A stretch of DNA of 64,000 nucleotides from Furcasterigmium furcatum. Its lineage: Eukaryota; Ascomycota; Sordariomycetes; Glomerellales; Plectosphaerellaceae. Both the position numbers and the translations under genes were made by a program. Below the pieces are notes generated by a model. The model had not been told where the DNA came from. It was given only the letters and a program-made list of their open reading frames with translations, and searched no databases. The stretch covers positions 186,001 to 250,000 of the forward strand of contig BCIA01000008.1 in the NCBI GenBank assembly GCA_001599815.1, in the 5' to 3' direction. This document shows, piece after piece, positions 21,186 to 30,919 of this stretch (position 1 is its first letter; each line of letters begins with the position of its first letter).

Positions 21186-23461
21186 AGTTGCCGAGGTTCG
21201 AGATATTCTTCTTCTGTGTGGCGTGTCTGTAGGGAGGATATCTGGAGGTGTGTTCTGAGAGTGGTGGGAGTTGAGGAAGAGGGATGTGAAGTCCCACGAG
21301 GAACGAGCGGGCGAGAGAGCGTCCTTTTAAAGTTGAGAGGATGGGATGGCCGCTCCTGAGGTATTGGTAGGTACTGCGCCTCCCTGTGTCTTGCCATTCT
21401 CACCTTAGTGTACTTCGAAGGGGGCAACGGATGGACGAGTGACGAGGGTCTGGATGCGGGGGCGCCTCGATTGGATGAATGGGCAGGTGGTGACGAGGGG
21501 GAGGGACGCTGGTGGAAGGGGGAAGGGAGTGGCTTTGTGATGTGATACGCCATCGAGTCGGACGGTTCGAGGCGTGTGCGCGGGAGAGTGGCTAGCGGAA
21601 GGTATGCAAGTGTACAAAGGACTTGTTGCGGGAGGCGAGCGTCGCAGTGTGGCTTGTCCATGTACCTGGATCCATCATATGGTCTGTCTGGTGCTTTTTG
21701 GGGGAGTTGGAGTTGTCGAGACTACTGCCTGTACTGCACGACTTACACCTCGACCATCCCCTATCCGACAGCGAGAGGACAGGGACTGTGTCCCCAGGCC
21801 GGGTCCAGGGTCAACCATCCCTTGGCCATGTCTCCCGCCTGCCGGGATTCCCTTGGCTGCCTCTTGGCGAACGCCCGCGTCCTCGGTGGTGGCATCGCGG
21901 GGTCGAATCCAGGGCTTGACGGAGTTGGTGATGGCGATCGGTCGTTCGCCATTGACGTCATTTACGAGGGGCAACGCAGAACCTACAGAAACAGATAGGG
22001 GATTGCCTTATCTGCGGCTGTCTAGGTTCGGCCCCTTTTGGCTCGGATGCTTCTCCTGCCGCACGGGAATCTCAAATTCCTCTCTCTTCTCTCTCGGTGG
22101 TTTCCAAATAAAACAGCTGGATGCCTATTCTGAGCACGACTAGCGGGACGTGTCATGCGGCGAGAGACGTGGACCGGCGACACCGCGGGGCCCTCGTCAT
22201 CCCCGGGACGGGCGGCGTCGAAGGCTGTGCTGTGTCATCACCAAGCTTCACCCCATATCCTTGGGCCATCTCCCACATAAACACCATGCAAACAACAACA
22301 GCGAAACGGATGAAACTGATCCAAGGGCCCCGCGGCGCATGCGCGCATCGTGCAGCGACGACCCTGCCAACCTGCGGACTGAGCGACCCTAGCAGGCCCC
22401 GGCCGCCCTTCCGGAGCAATGATCGTCTCTCGCAGAGCACCCAAAGGGTTTTTAGGCTGCGGCCGTCCGCCCCCCAAGCCTGTGCTAAGCTTTCAGCAGG
22501 GCCGCGAGGAGGGTGACGTGCATGGGGCCGTGGTTCGCGCCGCCGGATCTGGGGGGGTGTCCCACGCTTGGCCGTGCTTGTACCGCGGGGACGGGCTGCC
22601 GTTGGAAAAGTACCTGCCGCTGGGATGAGACACTCGACTCAGACGGTTGATGCTGTTAGCGACGCTGTAGCGCGGGGAGACGAGGGCCGGACTGCGCCTC
22701 GGGGCTGGACCGTATATTCTGGACGAGTCTGGTGACCACCGGGATGTGGAGAGCTTGGAGGTTGATCGCGTGAGAGTCGAGAGTCCGAGCTCGACGGACG
22801 GGAGAGGGGTAGATGGGTCTCTGTGTCTGACTCTGCGTCGAAGCAAAGGGACGTCTGATCAAGCCGCAGCAGCAGCCAGAGCAGGGGGTTCGGCGGCAGT
22901 CCGAGCGCCCCCTCGCCAGAAATCGTGGCATCGAGGCTTAGCTGAAGCTTAAACCTGCGTTCTCGCGTACACGCGCCTCGGGCCCCTGTGAAAGGCCGCT
23001 TCTGCCTTACAGGTGGCGGTCATACTTGGTGCACATGCAACGGACAGAGGCCGCTGTGACGGCGCGGGGAAGAGACGGATTTAGCGGGGCTTTCGGCGGA
23101 CATGACGCTCAGGCCACCCGACCGTGCCGGCCCTGGTGGACACCAGTTCTTGCCAGCTGGCAGGCCTGTACCACTTATCCCTGAATGAGTCAACCCAGAT
23201 ATACGCCCGCCTCACTGAAGAAAACACCATCTTCACATATCAACGCAAGAATCTCAGATCCCCGGCCACGCCGGCTGACTCAACGACCTGTCAGAGGGGA
23301 CCCCAGACTGCCTCCCTCTCCATATCACGGCGACTTAACCGGACATAACCGGACTTCATCGCTGGCCTGGCGCTTCTTCATGACACACCCACCCTCATCC
23401 CGCGCCTGCGCCTCATCATGAGTTGAGCCGGATACAGTACACATCGCCACTCACTCGTATC
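21186..23461. other. 2.3-kb gene desert
   Basis: Largest gene-free stretch in the window. It holds many short overlapping frames without splice or family support and no tRNA, snoRNA or terminal-repeat structure I could find. It serves as upstream region for both the 102-aa gene (minus) and the CCA-adding enzyme (plus). It could hide a non-coding transcript. Confidence 0.45.
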
Positions 23462-25198
23462 ATGCTGCGAGTCCTCGCACGCACTGCCCCTCGTATCTTC
23501 TCACCCCGCCAGACACCCCCGGTAATGAAAAGGAAGTTCGCCGAATTCGCAGGCCGCGTCCACGTCGAACCGATGGCCACCACCAAGAACATCCAGCTCG
23601 ACCCCAAGGAGTCGCAGCTCCGCGACCTCCTCGTCGATGTCGCCGCCTCCGTCCCCGCCGATACCCTCCCCGAGCCCCTCGTCCTCCGGTGGGCCGGCGG
23701 CTGGGTCCGCGACAAGCTCCTCGGCACCGGCAGCCACGACATCGACGTCGCCATCAACGCCATGACCGGCCTCGCCTTCGGCCAGCAGCTCCGCGCCTTC
23801 TGCGACGACCCAGCCAAGGCCGCCCGCCACAGCGTCGGCCCCGACGACATCGGCAACCTGCACAAGATCGCCGCCAACCCGGAGAAGTCCAAGAATCTCG
23901 AGACCACCACCGTCAAGGTGTTCGGCCTGGACCTCGACTTTGTCAACCTGCGCACAGAGACCTACGCCGACGACAGCCGCAACCCCGTCGTCGAGTTCGG
24001 CACGGCCAAGGAGGACGCCGACCGGCGTGATGCCACGGTCAACGCCCTCTTCTACAACCTTCACACGCAGCAGGTGGAGGACTTCACGACCGGGCTGAAG
24101 GACATGGACGCCAAGCTCATCCGCACGCCCCTCGAGCCGCTGCAGACCTTCACCGACGATCCCCTGCGCGTCCTGCGCCTGGTGCGCTTCGCCAGCCGCC
24201 TGGGCTTCGCCATCGACCAGGCCGCGAGGGACGTCATGGCTGACCCCCGCGTCCTGGACTCCCTGCGGATAAAGATCAGCCGGGAGCGCGTCGGCGTCGA
24301 GCTCGAGAAGATGCTCAAGGGCAACCACCCCTGCGACGCGCTCGAGCTCATCGACGAGCTCAAGCTCCACGAGGCCATCTACACGGACCCTGCGAGGGAC
24401 GACATCCCCGCCCCCTCCCTGGACAGGTGGAGCGTCGCCTACCGCCTGCTCGACCGCCTCGCGGCCGACAAGGCCCCGGGCTCCATCTACCACGTCCTCG
24501 TGCGCACGCCCGACGAGGACTACCAGGCCTGGTCCCTCGCGTCCCTCGCGCCCTGGGCGCGCGCCGTCGACCCCCGGGGCGCCGTCAACGGCAAGCCCCC
24601 CCTCCCAGTGGCCACCACCGTGGCGCGCGAGGGGGCCAAGGCGCCGAACAAGCTGTGCGACGTGATCACGGCGGCCGTGCGGAATCGCGAGGCGATCACG
24701 CAGCTCAAGGAGGACATACTCGCGGGCCGCGACGTGAGCACGCAGCGCGACACCATCGGCATGGCGATCCGGGCGTGGGACGCGCGGGAGACGCACTGGC
24801 GCGTGCAGGTGCTCTACGCCATCCTCGTGGATGCCATGGACACGCTGGAGAGCCTGGACAAGACGGGCGGTAGGTCTTCCCTTCCCTTTATGACGCGGCT
24901 CAGGCCCGGATCGCTGACGGCAACGCGCCCAGACTACCCCGACCTCATCTCCGGGTGGCAGCAGTTCCTGGACCACCTCGCGGACATGGATCTCATGGAG
25001 GCGCCGGCGATCAAGCGCCTCGTCGACGGCAAGGAGCTGTCGAAGAGGCTGGGCGTCAAGGCGGGCCGGTGGATGGGGCAGGCGCTGGACGTGTGCCTGG
25101 AGTGGCAGCTGCGGAACCCCGGCGCCACTGATCCCGCGCCGGCGATCGAGCTGGTCCGGCAGCGGGCTGGGGAGTTGGGCATCCAGGGGCTGCGATAG
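23462..25198 (+). CDS. cca1: tRNA CCA-adding enzyme (nucleotidyltransferase)
   Basis: Two exons: 23462-24869 and 24933-25198, giving 557 aa from the first ATG. Class II CCA-enzyme motifs are clear: RWAGGWVRDKLLG (about 76-88), SHDIDVAI with the catalytic Asp pair (about 90-97), RRDATVNALFYN, EDFTTGLKDM and DDPLRVLRLVRFASRLGF. It adds the 3' CCA end to tRNAs. The first 20 residues (MLRVLARTAPRIFSPRQ) look like a mitochondrial presequence, and in-frame ATGs at 23525 and 23573 would give forms without it, the same arrangement known for yeast CCA1. The 63-nt intron is in frame and stop-free but has a GCTGAC branch and restores DYPDLISGW. Confidence 0.93.
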   Translation: MLRVLARTAPRIFSPRQTPPVMKRKFAEFAGRVHVEPMATTKNIQLDPKESQLRDLLVDVAASVPADTLPEPLVLRWAGGWVRDKLLGTGSHDIDVAINAMTGLAFGQQLRAFCDDPAKAARHSVGPDDIGNLHKIAANPEKSKNLETTTVKVFGLDLDFVNLRTETYADDSRNPVVEFGTAKEDADRRDATVNALFYNLHTQQVEDFTTGLKDMDAKLIRTPLEPLQTFTDDPLRVLRLVRFASRLGFAIDQAARDVMADPRVLDSLRIKISRERVGVELEKMLKGNHPCDALELIDELKLHEAIYTDPARDDIPAPSLDRWSVAYRLLDRLAADKAPGSIYHVLVRTPDEDYQAWSLASLAPWARAVDPRGAVNGKPPLPVATTVAREGAKAPNKLCDVITAAVRNREAITQLKEDILAGRDVSTQRDTIGMAIRAWDARETHWRVQVLYAILVDAMDTLESLDKTGGRSSLPFMTRLRPGSLTATRPDYPDLISGWQQFLDHLADMDLMEAPAIKRLVDGKELSKRLGVKAGRWMGQALDVCLEWQLRNPGATDPAPAIELVRQRAGELGIQGLR

Positions 25199-25522
25199 AA
25201 AAGGGCTTGGGGGTGTCGGTAGACATGGCCTGGCTCAGAAGGGGGCAGGCATTTGGTCCGGAGATAAAAGCATAAAGCGAATTGAGAATTCTTCCTGATG
25301 ATACATGCCTTGGTTTGCAGTTCTTTCCTCGATGGTGGGCGCATGGTCAACGAAAAGGGGCTGATCAGGAGGGTGCTCCCGTGTCGCTGATTAGTCAGCA
25401 CACCCAACTTTGGTCTCAAATCCATCCACACCGAACTCACCACCAACATTCACCTCGACAGAACATCAACGACACAGAACAGGCAACCCGCAAGCACGCA
25501 GTCTCTCCCCTAAGAGACCAAG
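25199..25522. other. Intergenic region cca1 to tti2
   Basis: Contains the cca1 3' end and tti2 promoter. No gene or distinctive element seen. Confidence 0.4.
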
Positions 25523-27234
25523 ATGCTCCTCGAAATCATCGAGGGTCGTCTGGACCCTAAGGGTTTGTTCCACTTTGAGCATACTCTTGGAGAAAGACTG
25601 ACATTTCCCTATGCAGAGTTGGAAATCGCTGACCTCAACCCGAACGACCTCGAACAAGAGCTCTCATCCCTCCGAGATCGCGTAAGTCTCCGTTCGCACC
25701 TCACAGTTCAAGACACTGACATCCTCCAGGATGCCGAACCTCTCGCCCGTGCTCTCTCATCCGCCCTCCGCCATGGTCAGATCGTCACGGACCACGATGG
25801 CGCAAGTAAGCTCGGCAGCCTCATCACAACCCTCTTCCTCGCGCCCCAACCTCAGCCCCCCGCCGCATCATCACAAAAGGCGGCAGCACACGCCCTAAAT
25901 GGCCTCGCCTCACTCACAGCCGCCGGCAACGCCCTAGCCCCAGCCGACCTCATCCGCGTAGCGGCACACACCAACCCTGGCGACCCCTGGACATCCCCCG
26001 AAACCATTACGCCCGCCACGTCCATCCTGGAATCCCACATCGACACACCCCAGAAGCTACACGGCCTCATCAAATCCGACATCCTGGAATCCTACCTCCG
26101 CCCGCTCTTCTCCCGCTCCCGCTCCGAGCGCATCACTTCAACAGGACGAAAAGCCCACTTCCCCGCCGCCGACGCAGGGCGCGGCGAAGACCTCACGGAG
26201 GACAAGTCCAGCCCCTGGAAGCGCGGGGACGTACACGCGGTCACGGTGTTCGGCTGGGCGGTGGATCGCTCCGACGTGCGTATATTCAAATCCCTTAATC
26301 ATCTCTATTCCTGAATCCCATCTCCCTGACTACGTCCCAGGAACAACTCATCCAAGAGGCCTGGCCGCTCTACGTCCCCGTTCTTCTGGCCCTGCTGGAC
26401 GACGCCGACACAAAGTACCGCGTCCGCGGGCTGCGGATCGCGCGGGCGTTCCTGGCGAAATGCCCCGGCTCGCGGCTCAGGGACACGGGCCTGGGGGACA
26501 TCCTCGCCGAGTCGATCATGCCGACCTTCAACTTCCTCCCTTCCCTGACCCCCGAGGACGAATCCGTGGAGCTGCTGGACGCGGCGTTCCCGGCGATCGT
26601 CCAGCTGGCCAGGTCGCAGTTCGGTCGCCCGGAGGACACTGCCGGGAAGAGGGCGCTGCTGGGGAAGCTCCTCCGCGACGGCGTATTCACGGGGTACTGG
26701 CACGCGAACCAGTATGTTCGCGTGGTCGAGGTGCTGGCGAGGCACAGCGCCACCGTCGTGGACGAGCTCGGGCTGGCGGCAACGCCCTATCTCAAGGTCC
26801 GCCCATCCCGCGCCCAAAATGACGTGTTTTTTTTTTCCAAGCTCACACCATCGCAGGACCTGATCCCCATGTACGCCGAGATCCTCTCCGACCCCTTCCT
26901 AGTTCGGTTTTCGGGGTCCCTCCTCGCCGCAGCGCGGGGCCTCAAGGCCACGATGCGAAACTGCTGGCCGAGGGCCTCGTCGCCCAGCCACCAGGGCGAG
27001 ATCCTCAAGGCCTTGACGGTCGGGTGGCTCTCCCTGCACGAGGACGACGGGTCACCGCGCGACGAGCGGCAGAAAGCCGCCGACGAGGAGCTCCGCGGCG
27101 AACTCACCGAAGCAGCCCGCATGCTCGCGGCCATCTCGTCCGCGGCGGGCGTCGACCTCGCATCGCAGACGTCCCAGCTCTGCGCCAAGGATGGATCTCT
27201 CTCGGGCCTCTTCGGGACGTCCGTCAGCGCCTGA
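25523..27234 (+). CDS. tti2: Tti2 family protein (TELO2-interacting protein 2)
   Basis: Best model has five exons: 25523-25562, 25617-25681, 25730-26275, 26341-26796 and 26857-27234, giving 494 aa. Introns of 54, 48 and 60 nt are stop-free and in frame, so an unspliced reading is deceptively long. The 48-nt intron has perfect signals, the first (GTTTGT) and last (GTCCGC) have weaker donors and rest on alignment, e.g. ATPYLK joined to DLIPMYAEIL. The protein is helical-repeat-like; LVPLLLALLDD-type sequence (LYVPVLLALLDD), VRGLRIARAFLAKCPG and ESIMPTFNFLPSLTPEDE fit Tti2. With Tel2 and Tti1 it forms the TTT co-chaperone that stabilises PIKK kinases (TOR, ATM, ATR). It converges with fig4 (63 bp apart). 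Confidence 0.78.
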
Positions 27235-27297
27235 GGGGCAACTCGTGCTTCACCGGAAAAGGGCATCGTCCCACTCCGGGCGGTCGTCCGACGGCGC

Positions 27298-30240
27298 CTA
27301 GTCGACGGGCTGCTGCTTGAAGAACGACTTGCCCCTGAGCCACTTCCTGTACGCCTTGTACCGCTTCTTCTGCGCGTCCTCCTCCGTCACCGTCAGCGGG
27401 TTCTCGCCGACGCGCAGCAGCTCGTCGTAGTATGCGGCCGTGTCGTCCTCGGTCGCCGGGCCGTTCTGCGCGTCGAGGTGCCACGTGCCGCCGATGTAGT
27501 CGCGGTACTCCGAGTCGTTCTCGCCCTGCTCGTGCGCCGAGATGACGAGGGGCAGCGTCTGCGGGTGGCTGACGTAACGGCCGTAGTCCTCCTCCTCGGA
27601 CTGCGTCACTGACGGGTTGAGGGACTGGTGCACGGCCTTGGTGAATGTCCACTGCGCGGCCTTGGATTTCTCCTGCGGCGTCTGCTTCGCCTTAGGGAGC
27701 AGCTCGGCGGCGTCGGGAACCGCTGCTTTCATGATGCCCGGGTTTCCTTCTTGTCGTGCAGGCTGCAGCCAGCGCTGGATGGCCATTGCCCCCTTTCCCT
27801 GGCGCGAGACCCCCGAGGCGACCGAGGCGGTGTCTGGAATGGGGGGCGAGTCCTGGGGATCGACGATGATGACCGCCTTCTTGGGCTTGCGCTTCTCGTG
27901 GGCCTCTGCCTCGGTCTCGCCGCGGATTTTGAAGGGGCTCAGGTCGTAGCGCCCGTCCTGCGTGGACTTGAAGGGGATGTACTTGATGGTGGAGTTCATC
28001 TTGTAGGGGAACATCTTGAGGAAGGACGACAGGGTGGACGGGCGGTAGTACTCCAGCCAGTAGTCGTCAAAGCAAGAGACCGGCATCTTCCTCATCTGTC
28101 CCGGAGGCGGGGTGTAGTCTGGGAATTTGCGCTCCTCCAGGTTCTCCGGCGTGTACCAGTTGATGTAGTCGCTCTTGGTCTTGTCCGACCATGTGCGAGG
28201 GTCTGCGTGGTGGAGGTAGTAGTCGGTGGCCAGGTCCCACAGCATGGGCTGCCCCTGGGCGAAGATGTAGTTGCCGAGGAAGAGGTTGTACGCCTCCTGG
28301 CGCTGGCCGTCCATGAAGGAGTTGTTGTAGTAGCGCTTGAAGCTCTCGATCATGTCGCGGGAGTGACTCGTCCACTGGTTGATCTTGCGGTAGGTCTCCA
28401 TGGTGTTGACGAGCTGGGAGCCGCCGTACTGCACGGCGATGGTGTCGCCGTGATCGTGGTACATGTGGGTGAAGAGGTTGACGGCGTCGCTGTCGTAGTC
28501 GATGGACGTGTCCTCCAGGATGCCGAGGGCATGCAGCTGGTGTCCGAGGGCACGCTTGCCGATGACGAACTGGGCGGCGTTGGTGCGATCCAGGCAGTCG
28601 ATGCAGTTGGTACGGGCCACACCATTCTGCACGCTCGTAGGGCTGATGCTTCCGTCACCATCGTGGAAGAAGCCGGTGGTGGTGACGACCGACTCGGCAA
28701 TGCTCTCGAGGGTGCCTATGACGTCCTGGTCGCGGCTCTTGGCGGCGCGGCTCATGTCCCAGGCCTTGTATATGATCTTGCGATCTTCGGGCAGAAACTG
28801 GTTGAGATAATTGACGGCGTTGGTGTACTCCGTGAGCAGCTTGGACTCGCGCGGCGTCCTCTCGCGGGCTTTGACGAGGTTGAGGACGTAGATGGGCGCG
28901 CCATACCGCTCGAAGAGGTTGTCAAAGTGGAGGGCGGCCGCGCTATAGAACGGATCGACGAGGTTCAGCTCGATGGGCGGTTTCGGCGTGACACCCGTGT
29001 TGTCCTGTGTCCAGTAGAGAGGTATGCTGCCCCTGTGCTGGACGTACGAAGTGAACTGTGGGCTGGAGTACAGCTTCGGCCCGGGAGCATGGAACGACGT
29101 GGTCAGGGCCTCGGAGACGATCTGCTCCGTCTCGACATCGTTGGCAACGTATCCCAGGTCATTGGCACCGCGCTTCAAGAAGCGAGCACCGGCAAAGAAC
29201 CGGGATCTCCTGGCAATGATAGTGATGTGTGCGGACCGTCCGTATATGGAGAGGGCGGCCTGATCAATGTACCCATGGATGATGGGGTGGCACCAGTCGT
29301 AGGGATCCTTGAGGGCCTTGGCCGCGGGCTGCAGCAGATGGCTGTTCCAGACGAACATGGCATTGAAGTCGTCCCCCGGCGTGCCCGGCACGCCGCTGGC
29401 CAGAGCAGCCCTCTCGCGGGCCATGTTGTGTTGCAGGGTGTGTGTGATATCGTAGGAATAGCTGTAGTAGAAGGACCGCGTCAGGTCGAGGTTGTTCAGG
29501 ATGGCCAGGAAACGCGACTCCTCGGTGTTGCGTCCATCGGTCTTGAACCGGGCCGGGGTGAGGGGGACAAGCTCGGTCCCGTCAATCTGGTAGACGTAGT
29601 GGCCACCGATCATGGCGACGGTGCTCTTCTTGGTGATGAGCAGCATGTAGTACGGGCCGGTGAACTTGATGAAGCCGAGGAGGCCCCAGGTCGTGCAGCG
29701 CAGCTTGATGCCGCCGGTGCCCTTGTTTCCGTCATCGATGGTGTCGAGCAGCTGGTTCATCTCGCGCTGGCTGTAGATGATCTTGTCGTCCGTGATGCTG
29801 AGATCGGAGTCCTCCTCGGTGGTGCGGTCGATCTTGAGGATGCGGTAGCGGCGCTCGGTGACGTCGCCGCCGACGATGTAGTAGCGGCTGGCGGTCTCGT
29901 AGAGGCTGAACTTGTGCATCTTGTAGACGAGGCGGTCGGGGATCTTGTCGTCGTCGCCGTAGCTGGGCTCGGGGGTGCGTGCGGCCGCGTCGTCTGGGCT
30001 ACTTGTGCGGATGAAGGGCTTCGCCACGGCCGGCTCGTCTTCGTCGTTGTCGTCCTGACCGGCGCGGGCCTGGCCGGCAGTGTCAGACGTGGGGTTGTCT
30101 ACATCGTCGTTGTGCAGCGGCGGGAAGACGGCCTGGGGTTCTCGCTCGCGGATGGGTGAAAGCGGCTCTTCGGTGTCGGAGGGACGGATACCGAGGAGGC
30201 CAGAGGCCAGCCCGTCCAGGTCGGTTGAGTCTGCGGCCAT
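27298..30240 (-). CDS. fig4: Polyphosphoinositide phosphatase Fig4 (Sac domain)
   Basis: Single exon of 980 aa on the minus strand. After an acidic N-terminus, KMHKFSLYETASRYYIVG begins the Sac domain, and the catalytic CX5R motif is in RTNCIDCLDRTNAAQ (Cys about residue 545). SIPLYWTQDN and LFERYGAPIYVLNLVKARER are further Sac signatures. Fig4 dephosphorylates PI(3,5)P2 and is held with the Fab1/PIKfyve kinase by Vac14 on vacuole and endosome membranes. The C-terminal region contains the Fig4-type DYYLHHADPRTW and WYTPENLEERKF blocks, which separates it from Sac1 and synaptojanin-type enzymes. An 843-codon antisense frame covers most of it and is a GC-bias artefact. Confidence 0.93.
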   Translation of the reverse strand: MAADSTDLDGLASGLLGIRPSDTEEPLSPIREREPQAVFPPLHNDDVDNPTSDTAGQARAGQDDNDEDEPAVAKPFIRTSSPDDAAARTPEPSYGDDDKIPDRLVYKMHKFSLYETASRYYIVGGDVTERRYRILKIDRTTEEDSDLSITDDKIIYSQREMNQLLDTIDDGNKGTGGIKLRCTTWGLLGFIKFTGPYYMLLITKKSTVAMIGGHYVYQIDGTELVPLTPARFKTDGRNTEESRFLAILNNLDLTRSFYYSYSYDITHTLQHNMARERAALASGVPGTPGDDFNAMFVWNSHLLQPAAKALKDPYDWCHPIIHGYIDQAALSIYGRSAHITIIARRSRFFAGARFLKRGANDLGYVANDVETEQIVSEALTTSFHAPGPKLYSSPQFTSYVQHRGSIPLYWTQDNTGVTPKPPIELNLVDPFYSAAALHFDNLFERYGAPIYVLNLVKARERTPRESKLLTEYTNAVNYLNQFLPEDRKIIYKAWDMSRAAKSRDQDVIGTLESIAESVVTTTGFFHDGDGSISPTSVQNGVARTNCIDCLDRTNAAQFVIGKRALGHQLHALGILEDTSIDYDSDAVNLFTHMYHDHGDTIAVQYGGSQLVNTMETYRKINQWTSHSRDMIESFKRYYNNSFMDGQRQEAYNLFLGNYIFAQGQPMLWDLATDYYLHHADPRTWSDKTKSDYINWYTPENLEERKFPDYTPPPGQMRKMPVSCFDDYWLEYYRPSTLSSFLKMFPYKMNSTIKYIPFKSTQDGRYDLSPFKIRGETEAEAHEKRKPKKAVIIVDPQDSPPIPDTASVASGVSRQGKGAMAIQRWLQPARQEGNPGIMKAAVPDAAELLPKAKQTPQEKSKAAQWTFTKAVHQSLNPSVTQSEEEDYGRYVSHPQTLPLVISAHEQGENDSEYRDYIGGTWHLDAQNGPATEDDTAAYYDELLRVGENPLTVTEEDAQKKRYKAYRKWLRGKSFFKQQPVD

Positions 30241-30919
30241 GGGGGCGCACGCATCGGGCTGTGGCCGACAGGGCGGCGTGGCGAGGTTCTTGGGACTGGG
30301 GGTGTTGCGGTGGTGATGTAGTTGAATGGTGTTGACCGGGGTAGAGCTACTGGAAGGTGCCCGCTTATACGCGAAGCTACAGCGGGTAGCTAGCTCCTTT
30401 CGGCGAGCGGGAGTTAGTCAGCATGCCTAACAAGAGGCAATCTACGGCCAAGCTGGGCTGCGTCGAAACCACGCTGCGTGGTAGATTAACATGAGCTGCC
30501 GGCTCCGGAGAACATTTCTCTGTACGTTAAAGTCGTTGAAACGGCCATGTGGTGGCTGCCAATTGAGTTTCCGCCTTGCAAATAAGCACCGGGAGAAGCA
30601 CGCTGTGGTCGTGAGCCTCCCGGTCGCTGCCTAGGCGGAGGGAGTTATCGCTACATGGTAGCGTTTATGGGAAGGAAATGAATCAAGTCAAATACCAGGA
30701 GGTCATGTATTTGATTCCAGGTTTTACTAATGACAGCTAATAGCACGTCACTGCCCTTGATACGACGTTATTATCAAATGGGCATGAGGGGGCTTGGCTG
30801 CACGGTAGTCTATTTCGCCTGACTGGTGTCGTCGAGACGATCGAAGGCGTCAATCCTTCGCTTTTAGACTAGCTTGGCAAGGAATGACCTCCGGATAGTA
30901 CTCTGGGCTGGCCGTTGCC
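30241..30919. other. Intergenic region fig4 to GH79 gene
   Basis: Promoter of fig4 and 3' flank of the GH79 gene. Composition becomes more AT-rich at 30650-30850. No gene seen. Confidence 0.45.

Noticed and set aside
21890..21920. tRNA T-loop-like string (GGTCGAATCC)
   Set aside because: No acceptor stem or anticodon arm can be folded around it.
23501..24976. 491-codon frame antisense to the CCA-adding enzyme
   Set aside because: Low-complexity Gly/Val/Glu translation typical of antisense shadows.
27628..30159. 843-codon frame antisense to fig4
   Set aside because: It mirrors the fig4 codons; strong GC bias at third positions leaves the opposite strand free of stops. No family signal.
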